Assembly: GCA_020628895.1 (NCBI GenBank)
Contig: JAHDEM010000021.1
Coordinates: 1-40,846, forward strand
DNA length: 40,846 nucleotides
Direction: 5' to 3'
Source of the DNA: Candidatus Endobugula sp.
GTDB taxonomy: Bacteria; Pseudomonadota; Gammaproteobacteria; Pseudomonadales; Cellvibrionaceae
Below the pieces are notes generated by a model. It was not told the origin of the DNA. It ran no database searches and worked only from the letters and a program-made list of their open reading frames with translations. Within the stretch, counting starts at the first letter, position 1, and every line of letters starts with the position of its first letter. Both the position numbers and the translations under genes were made by a program. Positions 33,717-40,846 of this stretch are shown piece after piece.

Positions 33717-34004
33717 TTAAGATTTCGGCATCTCACACAACTCTAACGTACCCCCGTGTATTAATACAGGATGTTTTTCTAGTAGCGCCGTTATATGATC
33801 GATACTTGGCGCATCAAAACGCATAAAACCACCAATGGTTTGTGTGATATCAGGGACATCATTTTGACCTAGCTGTATACGCTTACCTATCTCACTCCCC
33901 CCTAAAAATATACCACTGGCTTGCGCTTCAACAAAAAAATCTTCCCATTCTTGATCATGGGTTTGAGAAGTCACATTGTTATGAATAAATAAAATATACT
34001 CCAT
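33717..34004 (-). CDS. YciI/YCII family protein
   Basis: A 95-residue ferredoxin-like protein of the YCII/DGPF group (MEYILFIHNN at the start, FFVEAQASGIFLGGSEIGKR, then QTIGGFMRFDA). An ATG at 34019 lies before the AAGGAG site and would include it, so ATG 34004, 6 bases after that site, is chosen. It sits 44 bases before the rhodanese gene and 62 after the flavodoxin-like gene. Function unknown. Confidence 0.85.
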   Translation of the reverse strand: MEYILFIHNNVTSQTHDQEWEDFFVEAQASGIFLGGSEIGKRIQLGQNDVPDITQTIGGFMRFDAPSIDHITALLEKHPVLIHGGTLELCEMPKS

Positions 34005-34066
34005 CGTACACTCCTTCATAAGGTCAGTACTGATTGATTAATATAGACTACCGTTTTTAGCATTTT

Positions 34067-34585
34067 TTATAATTCATCGTTTATCAAACGGATAAAATCC
34101 TCAACATCCGATCGATAATGGTTTTGTTGATATCCATCATGGCAGTTTGCGTGGACGTACCCTCCGTAAGTGATACCCAAGTATTCAAAGGTATCTTTAA
34201 AGGCATTGATAAAAGAACTATCAGCATCATCACTAATGGATGTACATACCACATAGGCAGTTTTCTGTCGTAGTTCACGCCCAATATCTTTTAATGATGG
34301 TACATCTAAAAAGTCGGAAGTTCTATCAATAAATGTTTTCATCGGCACACTAGGACCATACCAGTATACGGGTGTGGCAAAAATAATTTTTTTATATTTA
34401 AGTAACTGGCGTACCAATGGAATAAAATCATCCTCTATATTTTTATGATCATAGTCGTAAGAGGAAATATTTTTTGTCGATAAATCCACTACATTTATAT
34501 CCAGTTCCTGTGCAATCCAATCTATAAATTTTCCAGTGTTACCGTGCCTTCTGGCACTGCCAAATACTGCAATCACTTTGCTCAT
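34067..34585 (-). CDS. Flavodoxin-like NAD(P)H-dependent FMN reductase family protein
   Basis: A 172-residue flavoprotein. The phosphate-binding loop is FGSARRHGNTGKFIDWIA, and ATPVYWYGPSVPMKTFIDRT is the usual second FMN loop of the FMN_red/iron-sulfur flavoprotein group. Such proteins reduce quinones, azo compounds or other electrophiles; the substrate here is not known. It is 15 bases after the methyltransferase gene. Confidence 0.88.
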   Translation of the reverse strand: MSKVIAVFGSARRHGNTGKFIDWIAQELDINVVDLSTKNISSYDYDHKNIEDDFIPLVRQLLKYKKIIFATPVYWYGPSVPMKTFIDRTSDFLDVPSLKDIGRELRQKTAYVVCTSISDDADSSFINAFKDTFEYLGITYGGYVHANCHDGYQQNHYRSDVEDFIRLINDEL

Positions 34586-34600
34586 ATTGTACTCCTTGTT

Positions 34601-35194
34601 TTATGCTGATATTTTTTTCGCAATCACCTGTACAACAGATGCCATCCCGGTATGGTACTGACCTTCAACCACACTGCGCTCCAGCTCAACTAAATGCTCT
34701 ATGGTTAAGTCTGGCAACTCTTCCAGTAATGACGATTTTGATTGCATCAATTCAATGTCATCACCGCCACCGGTGCCATAATTCAGCTGCTTTGGAGTAT
34801 AAGCTTCTAACAGAAAAACGCCGCCATTACCTAGTCCGCTGGTAACTTTTTTATAAAGTTGTTTTCTTGCAGGCGCCGCTAATGGAAAGAAAATAGAAAT
34901 AATACCATCCCATTGTTCCTGTCCGACTTCATATTCAAGCACATCTGCATGAACAAAATTGATTTCCACACCCTGCCTTTCCGCCAACCGCTTCGCCTTC
35001 TCGATTCCCACTGACGAGGAGTCAACGGCAGTGACTTCATAACCCTGTTGGGCTAAGAAGACCGCATTTCTCCCTTCTCCTTCGGCTAAGCTCAAAACCT
35101 TACCTTTTGGAATATGATGTGCGTATTGCTTTAAAAAATCGTTAGCCTGTGTGCCATAAGCATATTCATCGCTACTGTAACGTTGATCCCACAT
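34601..35194 (-). CDS. Class I SAM-dependent methyltransferase (TehB-like)
   Basis: A 197-residue methyltransferase. Motif I is VLSLAEGEGRNAVFLAQQGY (about 33-52), the acidic end of strand 2 is VTAVDSSSVGIEKA, and IISIFFPLAAPARKQLY marks the next strand. The N-terminal WDQRYSSDEYAYGTQANDFL is typical of TehB-like/thiol methyltransferase relatives. It heads the operon driven by the MerR-type promoter at 35237-35267, suggesting detoxification of a reactive compound. Confidence 0.88.
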   Translation of the reverse strand: MWDQRYSSDEYAYGTQANDFLKQYAHHIPKGKVLSLAEGEGRNAVFLAQQGYEVTAVDSSSVGIEKAKRLAERQGVEINFVHADVLEYEVGQEQWDGIISIFFPLAAPARKQLYKKVTSGLGNGGVFLLEAYTPKQLNYGTGGGDDIELMQSKSSLLEELPDLTIEHLVELERSVVEGQYHTGMASVVQVIAKKISA

Positions 35195-35236
35195 AATATT
35201 ACACCTCTCACTCCTATTTATTTAATGTTAGACTCC

Positions 35237-35267
35237 ATCCTACAACCTCAAGTCGGCTTGAGGTCAA
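35237..35267 (-). promoter_or_regulatory. MerR-type promoter with operator in a 19-bp spacer
   Basis: On the minus strand TTGACC (35267-35262) and TAGGAT (35242-35237) are separated by 19 bases, the long spacer typical of MerR-activated promoters. The spacer carries the palindrome CCTCAAGTCGGCTTGAGG (35246-35263), extended by one pair on each side, which resembles the SoxR box. It points into the methyltransferase operon and lies just upstream of the divergent MerR gene. Confidence 0.85.
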
Positions 35268-35278
35268 GAGGTAAAAGT

Positions 35279-35683
35279 ATGGATATCGGACAAGTTGCAA
35301 AAATTTCTCAGCTACCCGTTTCGACATTGCGCTACTATGAAGAAAAAGGGCTTATTCAGTCTGTCGGGCGCAATGGCCTAAGAAGAGAGTTTGATAAGGA
35401 TGTGATAAACACCCTAGCGATTATCTCGCTAGGAAGAAATGCGGGCTTATCGTTAGATGAAATCGGCCAAATGCTATTGCCTGAAGGCCTAGCCGTAGAC
35501 AGGCAATTGCTGCTAACAAAAGCAGATGAGATAGATAAACAAATTCAAGAAATGCAGGCAATACGTGACGGTCTACGCCACGCTGCAGCCTGTAAAGCTC
35601 CCAGCCATATGGAATGTGACAAGTTCCTTCGATTACTCAATATTGCAGGAAAACATCGGCATAGACCACAATATAAGCTCTAA
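35279..35683 (+). CDS. MerR family transcriptional regulator
   Basis: A 134-residue regulator from ATG 35279 (the frame is open further upstream to 35183, but homology begins at MDIGQVAKIS). The HTH is IGQVAKISQLPVSTLRYYEE with KGLI following, then the wing and the long dimerisation helix (about 78-104). C105 and C113 (C-x7-C in AACKAPSHMEC) could bind a metal or react with an oxidant; the SoxR four-Cys iron-sulfur motif is absent. AGAGG precedes the start. Confidence 0.9.
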   Translation: MDIGQVAKISQLPVSTLRYYEEKGLIQSVGRNGLRREFDKDVINTLAIISLGRNAGLSLDEIGQMLLPEGLAVDRQLLLTKADEIDKQIQEMQAIRDGLRHAAACKAPSHMECDKFLRLLNIAGKHRHRPQYKL

Positions 35684-35708
35684 GTATTTCGGTATCTACA
35701 CGGACTGT

Positions 35709-36251
35709 TTACCAAAGAGTAGGGTCATTAAAAGGGCCCACACAAGCAGGTCGATCACTCATAGCAGGAATTGTCTCTCCAACGAGGGACTGCCCTAACC
35801 AACCTTGTGGCATAGACAGTGGTAAAGGGGCTTGAATCACGCTTTCTGACAAGGGCAAAAAACCCACTTTAGCGTAGAACGACGGATCGCCATAAGTCAC
35901 CACCGTGTTAATCTGGTGATTTCTTAATTGATCAAGCCCATACTGAATCAACGCCTGCCCAATACCTTTGCCCTGGCATTTAGTCTTTACTGCCACCGGC
36001 GACAACATAAAAATATTGATATCTTGATAAAACTGTAAGCGTGTAAAAAAGATAGCGGCGGTGATTGATTGCGCTTCTTCATCATAACCAGCAAAACAAA
36101 ATATATCTTGATGATCGATAATTAAGGCCAATTCAGAAACTAATGCGGCAACACTCTCACCTTCTTGCTGACTTTCTGACTGCGTAAAAACATCAGCGAA
36201 TAATTGGGTAAGCTGGCTTTGATAAGACTGATCTAGAGAGCGATATATCAT
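35709..36251 (-). CDS. GNAT family N-acetyltransferase (YhbS-like)
   Basis: A 180-residue acetyltransferase. The acetyl-CoA loop is KCQGKGIGQALIQYGLDQL (Q-x-x-G-x-G/A pattern), preceded by the strand MLSPVAVKTK and followed by GDPSFYAKVGF, which is typical of YhbS-type members. Substrate unknown. It is convergent with the MerR gene, 25 bases away. Confidence 0.88.
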   Translation of the reverse strand: MIYRSLDQSYQSQLTQLFADVFTQSESQQEGESVAALVSELALIIDHQDIFCFAGYDEEAQSITAAIFFTRLQFYQDINIFMLSPVAVKTKCQGKGIGQALIQYGLDQLRNHQINTVVTYGDPSFYAKVGFLPLSESVIQAPLPLSMPQGWLGQSLVGETIPAMSDRPACVGPFNDPTLW

Positions 36252-36289
36252 AAATACCTATATAAATTCTAACCATTGCGATAAACCAT

Positions 36290-36781
36290 TTAACAGGTGA
36301 CGGGCACTCTTGGTAGTGATGAATGTTTACCGGCAAAGGGCTCGCCCTGCTCCACCAAATATTTGAATGCCGCTAAGGCGTCTGCGCCCATCTTATGAGT
36401 GACTAAACCCATTAAAGGTTCTAACAACCGACCGAACACACCCCCTTTAAGCACAACTTCTGCCTGAGTTGTTAGTAAGGTTTTTCCGTTTTCACTCCTT
36501 AACGACCATGTATTTTTAGCCGATTTCACCATAGGTAAATTATACCCTTCATAAGTGAATGAGTGACCTTCCTGCCAAGAAACCCAACGTTCGGTAATCG
36601 TAATATTATTCTTAAGCTCACAAGTTCGAACGGCTCCCACTCCACGCTTCGCTTTAGTCGTACAAGTAGCAGAGATAACCGGCTCAGACCATAAAGGAAT
36701 ATTTTCGATATCCGATAATACTGCCCACGTTTTTTCTTGCGACGCCTCAATACACGCTGTGCTGTTTATTTTTAACATCAT
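36290..36781 (-). CDS. SRPBCC family protein
   Basis: About 163 residues of SRPBCC fold: MLKINSTACIEASQEKTWAV, then LSDIENIPLWSEPV, and the late helix LMGLVTHKMGADALAAFKYL. The frame is open to 36937 but homology begins at the double ATG at 36781/36778, preceded by an AGGAT site. It lies 38 bases upstream of the GNAT gene in direction of transcription and may be co-transcribed. About 175 bases upstream hold no visible gene. Confidence 0.78.
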   Translation of the reverse strand: MMLKINSTACIEASQEKTWAVLSDIENIPLWSEPVISATCTTKAKRGVGAVRTCELKNNITITERWVSWQEGHSFTYEGYNLPMVKSAKNTWSLRSENGKTLLTTQAEVVLKGGVFGRLLEPLMGLVTHKMGADALAAFKYLVEQGEPFAGKHSSLPRVPVTC

Positions 36782-36956
36782 AATATCCTGTATTTTTCTC
36801 AGTAAGTTGCTGCAATAGGACAGCAACTTAGCTAAGAAAATCCATAAGATATGATATTTAGTGACATAAACTAGACACCTTTGCAAGAAAAAATAGTTAA
36901 GCACACCACAAATAATGGGCAGAAAAACCAATACCAATCATGTTAACTCATGTTAC

Positions 36957-37280
36957 TTAATCAAAAATTTGGAAATCACTCACACGACTGTTCTCACACC
37001 TTACATTAATGGTTTTCTTAGCCGCAAAAGCGGCAAGTAACAAACTGTGTTTAATTTGACTAGCTTCGAGATAACTCTGGTCGCTGGGCAACATCCAATA
37101 ACTGGGATGACCACAACTATTACCCCCTGTACCCTCTAATGCAAAATACGTTTTAGTCCATTCGCTATATATTTGACTAATGGTAGTATGACCACTCCAA
37201 CCATTAACAATGTCGGCGGCAAAGGATATTGAGGGAAGAAATATGAGTGATAACGATAAAACTATCTTTTTAAGTGACAT
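36957..37280 (-). CDS. Small secreted protein of unknown function
   Basis: A 107-residue protein beginning with a clear signal peptide (MSLKKIVLSLSLIFLPSISF, cleavage near SFA-A at 22). GGAG lies 8 bases before ATG 37280; an upstream in-frame start at 37322 is unlikely. The mature part of about 85 residues has two cysteines (in NSCGHPSYWMLP and NVRCENSR) that could form one disulphide, and ASQIKHSLLLAAFAAKKTIN. I do not recognise the family with confidence. Confidence 0.7.
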   Translation of the reverse strand: MSLKKIVLSLSLIFLPSISFAADIVNGWSGHTTISQIYSEWTKTYFALEGTGGNSCGHPSYWMLPSDQSYLEASQIKHSLLLAAFAAKKTINVRCENSRVSDFQIFD

Positions 37281-37324
37281 ATAAAGCTCCTTTTTAAATA
37301 ACAATAAATAAACACATCCCAAAA

Positions 37325-37807
37325 TTACAAAAACTTTTTTACCTCTAATTCATAAGTAGTAAATTCACCTCCCAGTAATTTACTACTGTAAACACGTTTT
37401 GCGCGCTTGCGTAAGAAAGCATATTCTCGCCGAGTATTCAGCAGGTGGATAAGCACAACTTTATGCCCTAATTCTTTCGCCCAACCCATTGCGTCTTTAA
37501 ATATGGTTTTTCCCAGACCCCAAGAATCCTCATCGATAATAATAGCGATATCATAGCCTTTTTGATTAAGGCTATACTCTTCAAACTGAATACCACACCA
37601 GCCAATAAGCACACCGTTATTTTTAATCGCCCTGACTTTGCATCCTTCGGATGCATCAACAGCCAGCTTTTGCTCAACCCAAGTATTGATAGTATCTGGT
37701 GTAAATAGATCGTGATGAACCAAGTGCTGGCGCATAATAGGTTTATTTAAAATCGGTAGCCAATGAGCGGCGGATACCTGATCAAAGGTTATATACTCTA
37801 AAGACAA
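37325..37807 (-). CDS. GNAT family N-acetyltransferase
   Basis: A 160-residue protein that resembles acetyltransferases of the RimJ/RimL-like group: VRAIKNNGVLIGWCGIQFEE, DIAIIIDEDSWGLGKTIFKD and LGHKVVLIHLLNTRREYAFL. The acetyl-CoA loop WGLGKTIFKDAM is shorter than the usual Q/R-x-x-G-x-G, so activity is less certain. It sits 44 bases before the secreted-protein gene. Confidence 0.75.
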   Translation of the reverse strand: MSLEYITFDQVSAAHWLPILNKPIMRQHLVHHDLFTPDTINTWVEQKLAVDASEGCKVRAIKNNGVLIGWCGIQFEEYSLNQKGYDIAIIIDEDSWGLGKTIFKDAMGWAKELGHKVVLIHLLNTRREYAFLRKRAKRVYSSKLLGGEFTTYELEVKKFL

Positions 37808-37843
37808 ACTATCTCCATTTTAAATCTATGATTAAGTCATCTC

Positions 37844-38251
37844 TTAATCTTCTGGGCCAATCCATACAAAGGGGTTATGAGCAACCTCCCATAGGTGAGC
37901 ATCTATATCTTGAAAGTAGCCATGATAGCCTCCCCATGGTGCTTTCTGTGCAGGTTTAACCAGTTCTGCACCAGCGGCTAGCGCTTGAGCAATCACGTCA
38001 TCTACTTCGTCTTCGGAAGCAACGTTGTGAACAAGATGAACTCCTTTATAACCACTTCCTTCAGGGGAAACAGTGGCATCTTTTGCCAACGCATGGCGCT
38101 CAGATAGGCCCAACCACGTGCCGTTTAAATTAAAAAAAGCCACACCCGGTGGAGAATCCATCTTGGGCAGTTGCAAACCTTCTTGATAAAAATGAGTGGA
38201 TTTTTGTAAATTGTCAACCGCTAGTGCGATCATGCTTATTCTTGGTTTCAT
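37844..38251 (-). CDS. VOC superfamily (glyoxalase/bleomycin resistance-like) protein
   Basis: A 135-residue paired beta-alpha-beta-beta-beta protein. RISMIALAVDNLQKSTHFYQ and the C-terminal GYHGYFQDIDAHLWEVAHNP are the usual VOC landmarks (metal-ligand-like residues H and E at the ends of the modules). It lies 13 bases after the DinB gene in the direction of transcription. Substrate unknown. Confidence 0.88.
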   Translation of the reverse strand: MKPRISMIALAVDNLQKSTHFYQEGLQLPKMDSPPGVAFFNLNGTWLGLSERHALAKDATVSPEGSGYKGVHLVHNVASEDEVDDVIAQALAAGAELVKPAQKAPWGGYHGYFQDIDAHLWEVAHNPFVWIGPED

Positions 38252-38264
38252 ATCAAAACCTCTC

Positions 38265-38798
38265 TTATTCTTCGGGAATGTTTGCCAATAAATCCGTTAC
38301 CCCTATATCTACCCCAGCTTGGCTTAACAAGGTAGACACTTGCCCTCTATGATGGGTTTGGTGATTAAACAGGTGCTGAATAAGATAACCCATTTGCTTA
38401 GTAAAAACATTACCCTTGGTATTGGTATAAGTTAATGGCGATAAAACAATATCATCGGTTAATTCGCCCGCAAATAAACAGATAGTTTTATCTAACGCTT
38501 CTCTGGCGGAAAATAATAAATCGATATGTGGGTGGACTATTTCGTTAAGGGACTGCGGCTTTGGCAATCGTTGAACAGACTCTAAAGACTCCATATTAAC
38601 AGGGTGACCAGCAAATCGTTTTAACCAGATAATATCACCCACAAGAATATGATTGAGTGTGCCAAGAATCGAACCAAAAAAAGCACCTCGATCCTCATTT
38701 AATTGATCAGCAGATAATTGAGAGGCCGATGTATAAATACGTTGGTTCATCGATAGATTGTATTGAGCCATTAGGCGATAAGTAGATATTAATGACAT
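38265..38798 (-). CDS. DinB family protein
   Basis: A 177-residue four-helix protein of the DinB/YfiT type. The three metal-binding histidines of the family are apparent: LNHILVGDIIWLKRF, then LIQHLFNHQTHHRGQVSTLL. The N-terminal MAQYNLSMNQRIY matches. Members include thiol S-transferases and hydrolases; the activity here is unknown. Confidence 0.9.
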   Translation of the reverse strand: MSLISTYRLMAQYNLSMNQRIYTSASQLSADQLNEDRGAFFGSILGTLNHILVGDIIWLKRFAGHPVNMESLESVQRLPKPQSLNEIVHPHIDLLFSAREALDKTICLFAGELTDDIVLSPLTYTNTKGNVFTKQMGYLIQHLFNHQTHHRGQVSTLLSQAGVDIGVTDLLANIPEE

Positions 38799-38928
38799 AT
38801 CGTATGGGTTTTATTATTTAGTACCGATATTATTATTGGAAGCTCATTCTATACCTATTTCACACAATAGATAAACTTACTGAGTTCACAAAAGCCACAC
38901 AAACTACCACTAGGAACGTTTTTATTGC

Positions 38929-39546
38929 TTAACTAACAGGGCGCTTAAACTGTTTACGCGCTTTTTCTACTTGTTCACGAAGAACACATCCATAAGCATG
39001 ATCATTCACCAAACCCATCGCTTGCATAAAAGCATAAACAGTTGTGGGACCCACAAACTTCCAACCTTTCTTTTTAAGGTCTTTAGCTAATGCAATAGAT
39101 TCGATAGATGTAGAGACTGATTGTGGCTGTATTTGGCTTTGGCTATTAGGGTCTGGCTCAAAACGCCAAAAATAAGCCGCGAGAGAACCTTCCTCTTTGG
39201 CTAATTTGACCGCGCATTTAGCATTATTGATCACCGCCTCAATCTTACCTCGGTGCCTAACAATACCTTCATTTTGCAATAATTGCTCAATGTCAGCATC
39301 ATCGTATTTTGCAACTTTCTTAAAGTCAAAACCAGAAAAGGCGGCTCGAAAATTTTCTCGCTTGGATAAAATAGTCCGCCAACTCAAGCCTGACTGAAAA
39401 CTTTCTAGACAGAGTTTTTCAAATAACCGAATATCGTCACCCACTGGATAACCCCATTCAGTATCATGATATTCAATAAACTCAGGAGCCGCAGCGCTCC
39501 AATGACAACGCAACTTTCCATCAACACCTTTGATTGTAGAGCTCAT
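38929..39546 (-). CDS. tag: DNA-3-methyladenine glycosylase I
   Basis: Base-excision repair enzyme that removes 3-methyladenine, 205 residues. The zinc-snap ligands of Tag are present: Cys in LRCHW near the N-terminus, His in EYHDTEWGYP, and the H-x3-C pair in NDHAYGCV near the C-terminus. The catalytic region LFEKLCLESFQSGLSWRTIL and RENFRAAFSGFD follow the family. ATG 39546 is preferred over the adjacent GTG at 39549. It lies 3 bases after the YciI gene, in the TetR operon. Confidence 0.95.
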   Translation of the reverse strand: MSSTIKGVDGKLRCHWSAAAPEFIEYHDTEWGYPVGDDIRLFEKLCLESFQSGLSWRTILSKRENFRAAFSGFDFKKVAKYDDADIEQLLQNEGIVRHRGKIEAVINNAKCAVKLAKEEGSLAAYFWRFEPDPNSQSQIQPQSVSTSIESIALAKDLKKKGWKFVGPTTVYAFMQAMGLVNDHAYGCVLREQVEKARKQFKRPVS

Positions 39547-39549
39547 CAC

Positions 39550-39846
39550 TTACCCTTCTTGATGTAAAAGAAAATTCAGTCGTTCATCGGTTTTTTTAGG
39601 ATCGATCTCAAAGATTTCTGCCGTTACAATATTTTTTACAACAAAAGGGTCTTCGCTCACTCGATTTTCGATAGCCTGCCTTGACTCACCATGGGCAAGT
39701 ATACTTCCACCAAGGTTGGGCTGAAGACTACCAACCATTAAAAATACTTTATCGTCGAAGCCGCGCTGAATCCATTGATTATGCACTTGCATATAATCAA
39801 TGGCCTGTGCTTTGTTCTCTGAAAATTGTAAAAAAATAATAAACAT
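39550..39846 (-). CDS. YciI family protein
   Basis: A 98-residue YCII-type protein (MFIIFLQFSENKAQAIDYMQ, HNQWIQRGFDDKVFLMVGSL, then the family segment DPFVVKNIVTAEIFEIDP). Its start overlaps the TetR stop by one base and it precedes tag by 3 bases, so the three are one transcript. Function unknown. Confidence 0.88.
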   Translation of the reverse strand: MFIIFLQFSENKAQAIDYMQVHNQWIQRGFDDKVFLMVGSLQPNLGGSILAHGESRQAIENRVSEDPFVVKNIVTAEIFEIDPKKTDERLNFLLHQEG

Positions 39847-40439
39847 TAGATTGCCTCTACTGGAGTATTAGTACCGCCCTTAATAGACATTAGCCATCTC
39901 TCAAAACGGCTTATTTCATTATGAATAAATTGATCATCTTGAAATGCGCTATACAGCGTGGCGACGCCTTGACTAAACGCAAGCAGCTGCATGGCTAGCG
40001 CATCGGCGTCATCATCGCGACCCAGCCGTTCAAATTGTCGCCGCAGCCATGTTCTAAATAAGACAAAAATTTCGTTTGCGTGTTTTTTAGCGGGGTGATT
40101 AAGTTTAGTAAGCTCTGTCGTTAGCGTTCCTACTGGACAGCCATAGCGTTTAATCTTATTTTGATTAACCAGCAGTATATGAACAAAGCTACGAATACGA
40201 TCTGTTGGCGTGCTGTTTTCTAATTCCCAATCATCCAACATGGAATGGGTACGAGCAAGGCGCAATACAATAACCGCATCTAAAATATCGTCTTTACTTT
40301 TAAAATGATGATAAAAATTCCCCCTAGAAATACCCACCACATCGGCAATTTGCGCAAATGAGGTATGCTCAAATCCTTGCTGATAAAAAAGTTTATCTGC
40401 TTCTTCAACAATACGATCTTTTGTTATCTTTTTACTCAT
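39846..40439 (-). CDS. TetR/AcrR family transcriptional repressor
   Basis: A 197-residue regulator from ATG 40439 (MSKKITKDRIVEEADKLFYQ), preceded by AGGA at 7 bases; the frame is open to 40490, but that stretch would overlap the operator. HTH at about 27-46 reads TSFAQIADVVGISRGNFYHH, then FKSKDDILDAV. The C-terminal domain holds one reactive-looking Cys in RYGCPVGTLTTELTKL, which is characteristic of the AcuR/YjdC-like branch. Twin operators overlap its promoter, so it probably represses its own operon (TetR-YciI-tag). Confidence 0.92.
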   Translation of the reverse strand: MSKKITKDRIVEEADKLFYQQGFEHTSFAQIADVVGISRGNFYHHFKSKDDILDAVIVLRLARTHSMLDDWELENSTPTDRIRSFVHILLVNQNKIKRYGCPVGTLTTELTKLNHPAKKHANEIFVLFRTWLRRQFERLGRDDDADALAMQLLAFSQGVATLYSAFQDDQFIHNEISRFERWLMSIKGGTNTPVEAI

Positions 40440-40468
40440 AGGTGTTCCTCTAGCCCAGCGCCACAAAA

Positions 40469-40518
40469 TTAGGACAAACGACCTAGTCAATATTAGGACA
40501 ATTGACCTAATATTTCAA
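40469..40518 (-). promoter_or_regulatory. TetR operon promoter with twin operators
   Basis: Two copies of a dyad begin with TTAGGACA and end with GACCTA: TTAGGACAAACGACCTAG at 40469-40486 and TTAGGACAATTGACCTAA at 40493-40510, 24 bp apart. On the minus strand a promoter TTGAAA-N17-TAATAT lies at 40518-40513 and 40495-40490, with the second operator filling the spacer. This fits autorepression. Confidence 0.7.
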
Positions 40519-40661
40519 GAAAATAAAAACAATACCAAATCTACTTCCAGTAACATTTAATACATAACCTCTATTGAGAAGGCATTTGCCTCAGATGATC
40601 TAACATAGGTAAACTATGGGGGAATTGATTTAAAATATTGGGCGACAAGACTTGTTAAAGT

Positions 40662-40846
40662 ATGGATAAAAATACCTTCGAATCTCTATATAAAGAGCAC
40701 CAACCCAATTTACGCTCTTACCTCTATCGATTGACAACAAATAAAGAAGATGTTGATGATCTGGCACAAGAAACGTTTATTCGGGCTTACAAAAATATTG
40801 CTTCCTTTAAAAACCACTCTAGCTTTAAAACATGGTTATTTTCTAT
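40662..40846 (+). CDS. ECF-type RNA polymerase sigma factor, 5' part (cut by window end)
   Basis: The first 61 codons of a sigma-70 family protein: MDKNTFESLYKEHQPNLRSY, then LYRLTTNKEDVDDLAQETFI and RAYKNIASFK, the usual region 2 with the D-D-L-A-Q-E-T-F core of ECF factors. The frame is open to the last base. No strong ribosome binding site precedes the ATG (AAAG only). It is divergent from the TetR operon. Group assignment needs the missing C-terminal part. Confidence 0.85.
   Translation, partial: MDKNTFESLYKEHQPNLRSYLYRLTTNKEDVDDLAQETFIRAYKNIASFKNHSSFKTWLFS

Noticed and set aside
34005-34066. ECF42-type promoter before the second YciI gene
   Set aside because: No TGTCGA element is present there; the gene is in the MerR-driven operon.

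Overview
The window reads as a chromosome segment of an AT-rich (by eye about 40% G+C), probably aquatic gammaproteobacterium. Pointers are the E. coli-like tRNA-Phe end, a DjlA co-chaperone, a DUF3301 protein, ExoIII, Tag and a Gram-negative-style cobalamin riboswitch. I see no rRNA, insertion sequence, integrase, prophage gene or CRISPR array. Gene density is high and intergenic regions are short, so the regulatory sites stand out.

Layout. 1-53 is the 3' part of a tRNA-Phe gene. 228-3425 is a cobalamin riboswitch followed by a three-gene BtuDFC-type ABC importer. 3500-3804 is an orphan ParD antitoxin with a palindromic operator. 4006-8660 holds a DUF2892 protein, a GGDEF-EAL protein with a His-rich sensor loop, a LysE-type exporter, a zinc peptidase and ExoIII, whose stop codon lies inside a 7-bp tandem repeat. 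8708-11492 holds a CvfB-like S1 protein, a TetR regulator divergent from a GST, and an SRPBCC protein. 11539-13163 is an ECF42-type sigma factor with its DGPF/YCII partner. 13320-18490 holds an unknown membrane-anchored protein, DjlA, a uracil-DNA glycosylase-like protein, DUF3301, SRPBCC and a YadGH-type ABC exporter. 18604-21319 is a divergent pair, xylulokinase and a Gfo/Idh/MocA oxidoreductase.

The centrepiece is 21448-33235. A minus-strand set, urtABCDE-fmdA-fmdB, faces a plus-strand two-component pair. The kinase of that pair is a single 1140-residue protein joining an NCS1 (purine/cytosine permease-like) membrane domain, a Cys-rich knuckle, a histidine kinase and a receiver. The partner is a REC-LuxR response regulator. 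No urease gene is present, so the likely job is to sense, import and hydrolyse formamide or another short amide (or a related small nitrogen compound) to release ammonia. The shared upstream region has TTACG-type dyads, and the urtA leader can pair with its own ribosome binding site.

33280-40846 is an accessory run of small detoxification and repair genes. A MerR regulator faces a methyltransferase / flavodoxin-like reductase / YciI / rhodanese operon, with a textbook 19-bp-spacer MerR promoter between them. Two GNATs, an SRPBCC, a small secreted protein, a VOC and a DinB protein follow, then a tag-YciI-TetR operon with twin operators, and the start of another ECF sigma factor cut by the window edge.

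All names are from motif recognition by eye; no database search was run.
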